Shown here: positions 6,090 to 8,216 of the stretch, in pieces
How positions within the stretch are numbered: the stretch's first letter is position 1
Layout: the number at the start of each line of letters is the position of its first letter
Assembly: GCA_002418055.1 (NCBI GenBank)
Contig: DIDI01000022.1
Coordinates: 3,645-11,860, forward strand
Length of the DNA: 8,216 nucleotides
Reading direction: 5' to 3'
DNA from: Lactobacillus sp. UBA5804
Lineage (GTDB): Bacteria > Bacillota > Bacilli > Lactobacillales > Lactobacillaceae
The notes under the pieces: model-generated
Told to the model about the DNA's origin: nothing
Databases searched by the model: none
What the model saw: only the letters and a program-made list of their open reading frames with translations
Position numbers and translations under genes: made by a program

Positions 6090-6684
6090 TTTAATGATGC
6101 TCCTAGGACTTGTCTTAGTGCCGACACTGGCTTTTAGTGACGCTAATATTAACGATAGTGCGCAGCTGTTAAATCGCCAGACACGTGAGCTGATTAAGCA
6201 AAAGAATAATCGGTATTTCCAGACGAAGGAACAGCCGCAAATTGAGGTCCGGACGTTTAAACGCGTGAAGCATTTAACCCCTAAAAAACTCAATCAGCAT
6301 CGGCGGCGCGTTTATTTGGTCATTGGCGTGACGGCGGCGAAGCGCGAGGTACAGATTTATTCGAGTAAAGATTTACATAGTTCGTTTACGGCAACTATTC
6401 GAGGCAATATTATTCGCGCGGCAGTCACTGATTTACAAAGCAAGCATTCGGCTAAACTAAATCGTGGCATTCGCTTTGTTTTCCGGGCCATTGCTACGAA
6501 AATTGATCAGCGCTACCAATATGCACTGGACAAATATGACTTAAGTAGCGATGAATTGGCTAAAGTCAACCATGCGCATACCCTGGCTTTACCTATGGCT
6601 TTAGCGATTGTCATTTTAATTTCAGCGCTCGCTTATTTGTTTAAGCAAACCCGGCGCCGTCATGATGATGAGCAAACAAAATAA
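6076..6684 (+). CDS. Secreted, membrane-anchored TPM-domain-like protein of unknown function
   Basis: I start at the ATG at 6076 (202 residues), not at the in-frame ATG at 5995. Only here does GGAAGGA (6065-6071) precede the start and a clean signal peptide follow: Lys-Lys, a hydrophobic core at 5-20, and a likely cut after SDA (21-23). Residues 25-150 resemble a TPM (DUF477) domain: NINDSAQLLN at the front, a central strand YLVIGVT and a basic RGIRFVFRAIATKI helix. A transmembrane segment follows at 169-189, then KQTRRR, so the domain would face outward with a short cytoplasmic tail. The domain is rich in Lys/Arg. TPM proteins are poorly understood (proposed phosphatase or assembly roles), so no function is claimed. 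The reading frame overlaps comEB by 14 bp, implying co-translation with it. Confidence 0.6.
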   Translation: MKKFSLMMLLGLVLVPTLAFSDANINDSAQLLNRQTRELIKQKNNRYFQTKEQPQIEVRTFKRVKHLTPKKLNQHRRRVYLVIGVTAAKREVQIYSSKDLHSSFTATIRGNIIRAAVTDLQSKHSAKLNRGIRFVFRAIATKIDQRYQYALDKYDLSSDELAKVNHAHTLALPMALAIVILISALAYLFKQTRRRHDDEQTK

Positions 6685-6704
6685 AGTTAATCGTGTTTCA
6701 GTGC

Positions 6705-6733
6705 TTGACTAATTCGCGCTAGCTCTTTAAAAT
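6705..6733 (+). promoter_or_regulatory. Promoter of the Mg2+-riboswitch/mgtA unit
   Basis: TTGACT (6705-6710) and TAAAAT (6728-6733) are separated by exactly 17 bp, each one mismatch from consensus. A start near 6740 puts the whole M-box in the leader, about 250 nt before the mgtA ATG. The promoter begins 20 bp after the TPM-like gene with no terminator between them. Confidence 0.8.
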
Positions 6734-6765
6734 TCAAGTGGACATCAAAATTTAAGAAGCAAATG

Positions 6766-6917
6766 AACTGTTAGGTGAGACTCCTACGTGAACATACGCT
6801 ATCGCCCGGAAACATCCAGAGATGCCAACGGGTTAAAAAGGTGTCGTCGATTTAAGGCGAGATCCAGATGGCTAGCATGCACTTACGTCACGTAGTGTTA
6901 AAACTGAACGACTAGTT
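6766..6917 (+). promoter_or_regulatory. M-box (ykoK-type) Mg2+ riboswitch aptamer
   Basis: The conserved blocks of the M-box occur in the right order: GTTAGGTGAG then CTCCT (6770-6785), TACGCTATCGCCC (6795-6807), CATCCAGAGATGCCAACGGG (6813-6832), GTCGTCGATTTAAGG (6843-6857), GATGGCTAGCATG (6867-6879) and a closing GTGTTAAA...ACGACT (6896-6913). P1 can be closed by AACT (6766-6769) with AGTT (6914-6917). This mirrors the CUUC/GAAG closure I recall for the B. subtilis ykoK leader. The M-box binds several Mg2+ ions and folds compactly at high Mg2+; in Firmicutes this favours a downstream terminator. The gene below encodes an MgtA-type transporter, the expected client. Together the promoter, aptamer and terminator fill the 309-bp gap between genes. 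Confidence 0.93.
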
Positions 6918-6937
6918 ACTAGCCTTATTTGGCTTGG

Positions 6938-6968
6938 AGCCACTTACAGTAATGTGAGGGGCTTTTTT
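6938..6968 (+). terminator. Riboswitch-controlled intrinsic terminator before mgtA
   Basis: AGCCACTTACA (6938-6948) pairs with TGTGAGGGGCT (6953-6963) around a GTAA loop, with one A-G mismatch and one G-T pair, and is followed by a run of six T (6963-6968). It stands 25 nt before the mgtA ATG. A competing pairing, GTTACT (6915-6920) with AGTAAT (6948-6953), would use the P1 3' strand and break the hairpin top, giving a plausible antiterminator at low Mg2+. Confidence 0.88.
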
Positions 6969-6993
6969 GTTCGTTTGCGGGAAGGAGTACAAT

Positions 6994-8216
6994 ATGTTTT
7001 TTAGAAGGACACCCAAGCATAAGGTTGCGCACGTTGATTTACAACTTGTGAAGACGATTGCGACCGTTAAACGAACAGATGTCTTGGCTAAACTCCATGC
7101 CAGCGAGGAGGGGCTTAGTGAGACAGAGGCAGCTAAGCGTCGAGAACAATATGGCAGTAATGAGATTGCGTCTAATCAGCAACACTCTAAACTGACCTTC
7201 TTAGCGGAAGCCTTTTTAACGCCATTCACAGTGGTGTTACTGATTTTAGCGACACTTTCGCTCTTGACCGATGATATTTTTGTCCCTGCTAATCAAAAAG
7301 ACCTGAGCACCGTCATTATTATGTTGACCATGGTGCTGATTTCAGGGTTAACTTCCTTTGTCCAAAATGTGAAAACGAATGATGCGGTGAACTCGCTACT
7401 ACATATGGTATCGGTCACGACGAATATTCGCCGGGATGGTCAAGATCAAGAATTACCTACGAAAGACGTCGTTTTAGGTGACTTAATCAATTTAGCTGCC
7501 GGCGATATGGTACCAGCTGATATGCGGCTAGTGCGTAGTAAAGACCTGTTTTGTTCATCCAGTTCGCTTAATGGGGAGTCAAATCCGGTTGAAAAGCTGG
7601 CCAACGTTGGACCCAAAGCTGGTCATGAGGATGAGTATTTAGATTATCCCAATGTGCTTTACGAGGGAACAACGATTGTTTCCGGTTCAGGCCAAGGCGT
7701 GGTCTTTGCGACCGGTAGCCATACCATCTTTGGTAAATTAGCTGCCGATATTTCAAACAATAAAGTAAAAGCCACTGCTTTTGATACCGGAATTAAGGAC
7801 ATTTCCAAGCTGCTCATCACGATGACAGCCGTTATTGCACCATTGGTCTTTCTGATTAATGGGCTGACTAAGGGAAATTGGCTGGATGCGTTAATCTTTG
7901 CGATTGCAACTGCCGTCGGCTTAACCCCGGAGATGCTCCCAGTGATTGTAACCTCTAATTTGGTTAAAGGGTCGTTGGAAATGTCGAAGCATGGCACCAT
8001 TGTGAAGAAGATGAATTCCATCCAAAACTTTGGTTCAGCTGATGTCCTCTGTACTGATAAAACCGGCACCTTAACCCAGGACAAAGTGGTCTTAGAGCGG
8101 CATTACGATTTAGGCTTAAAAGAAACCCAGCGGGTCTTAGAGCTTTCTTATTTAAATGCCTATTACCAAACCGGCATGAAGGATCTTATTGATAAAGCCG
8201 TGATGGATGCAGCGGG
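6994..8216 (+). CDS. mgtA: MgtA-type Mg2+-importing P-type ATPase (type IIIB), N-terminal 407 residues
   Basis: The frame is open from the ATG at 6994 to the window edge, and the rest of a protein of normally 860-900 residues lies outside. The ATG follows GAAGGAG (6981-6987) at 6 nt. In order: a cytoplasmic N-tail with the cation-ATPase N domain (about 27-70), membrane helices 75-91 and 106-124, the actuator domain (about 135-250) with NGES at 193-196, helices near 272-290 and 298-322 carrying GLTPEMLP (309-316), and the phosphorylation site DKTGTLT with Asp355. PEMLP and the IQNFGSADVLCTDKTG run match the Mg2+ ATPases MgtA/MgtB rather than Ca2+ or heavy-metal pumps. It brings Mg2+ into the cell at ATP cost and sits behind an M-box, which agrees with this substrate. 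The actuator loop reads Asn where TGES/TGEA has Thr. Confidence 0.95.
   Translation, partial: MFFRRTPKHKVAHVDLQLVKTIATVKRTDVLAKLHASEEGLSETEAAKRREQYGSNEIASNQQHSKLTFLAEAFLTPFTVVLLILATLSLLTDDIFVPANQKDLSTVIIMLTMVLISGLTSFVQNVKTNDAVNSLLHMVSVTTNIRRDGQDQELPTKDVVLGDLINLAAGDMVPADMRLVRSKDLFCSSSSLNGESNPVEKLANVGPKAGHEDEYLDYPNVLYEGTTIVSGSGQGVVFATGSHTIFGKLAADISNNKVKATAFDTGIKDISKLLITMTAVIAPLVFLINGLTKGNWLDALIFAIATAVGLTPEMLPVIVTSNLVKGSLEMSKHGTIVKKMNSIQNFGSADVLCTDKTGTLTQDKVVLERHYDLGLKETQRVLELSYLNAYYQTGMKDLIDKAVMDAA

Noticed and set aside
5991..6293. 100-residue minus-strand frame over the comEB/TPM junction
   Set aside because: Antisense to two coupled genes, with no promoter or ribosome site that supports it.
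7568..8084. Two minus-strand open frames (62 and 141 residues) in the right part
   Set aside because: They are antisense to the MgtA-type ATPase, whose plus-strand frame carries DKTGT and PEMLP; the hydrophobic look of the longer one mirrors the ATPase membrane segments.
1..8216. Search for CRISPR, insertion sequence, phage or toxin-antitoxin or defence modules
   Set aside because: No regularly spaced repeats, terminal inverted repeats, transposase or integrase motifs, or paired small genes were seen; every gene fits a housekeeping or envelope role. The CPBP-like protein alone is not enough to claim a bacteriocin-immunity locus.

Overview
The window looks like chromosomal DNA of a low-to-mid GC Gram-positive bacterium, most likely a lactic acid bacterium of the Lactobacillaceae (Lactiplantibacillus-like). 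The reasons are two tandem PepC-type cysteine aminopeptidases, the streptococcal/lactobacillar form of TrpRS, AAGGAG ribosome sites, simple sigma-A promoters and a Mg2+ riboswitch of the M-box class. It is mostly housekeeping and metabolism. I see no phage genes, insertion sequences, CRISPR array or toxin-antitoxin module, and nothing that amounts to a new multi-gene system.

Left part (1-3031). The end of an NlpC/P60 cell-wall hydrolase (+) meets a leftward pair of pepC paralogues at a shared bidirectional terminator. The pepC genes lie 9 bp apart, and the ribosome site of the second overlaps the stop of the first, so they should form one unit read from a promoter near 2940-2969. That promoter is wrapped in a near-perfect 13-bp direct repeat.

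Middle (3032-4571). Divergent from pepC is a GreA-type transcript-cleavage factor that looks like a secondary GreA. It is followed by a membrane protein with the CPBP (Abi/CAAX-protease-like) layout whose catalytic residues appear to be lost. Another bidirectional terminator separates this from a leftward tRNA-Gly(CCC) gene with its own good promoter.

Right part (4572-8216). trpS, a ComEB-type dCMP deaminase gene and a small secreted, membrane-anchored TPM-like protein are packed as a rightward operon with a 12-bp gap and a 14-bp overlap. No terminator follows them. A fresh promoter, an M-box Mg2+ aptamer and an intrinsic terminator then precede the start of an MgtA-type P-type ATPase, which runs off the right edge. 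The logic is clear: low Mg2+ allows read-through into the Mg2+ importer, and high Mg2+ stops transcription. The most interesting points are a candidate antiterminator that shares the aptamer's P1 strand, an NGES in place of TGES in the ATPase, the differing C-terminal tails of the two PepC enzymes, and the CPBP pseudo-enzyme.
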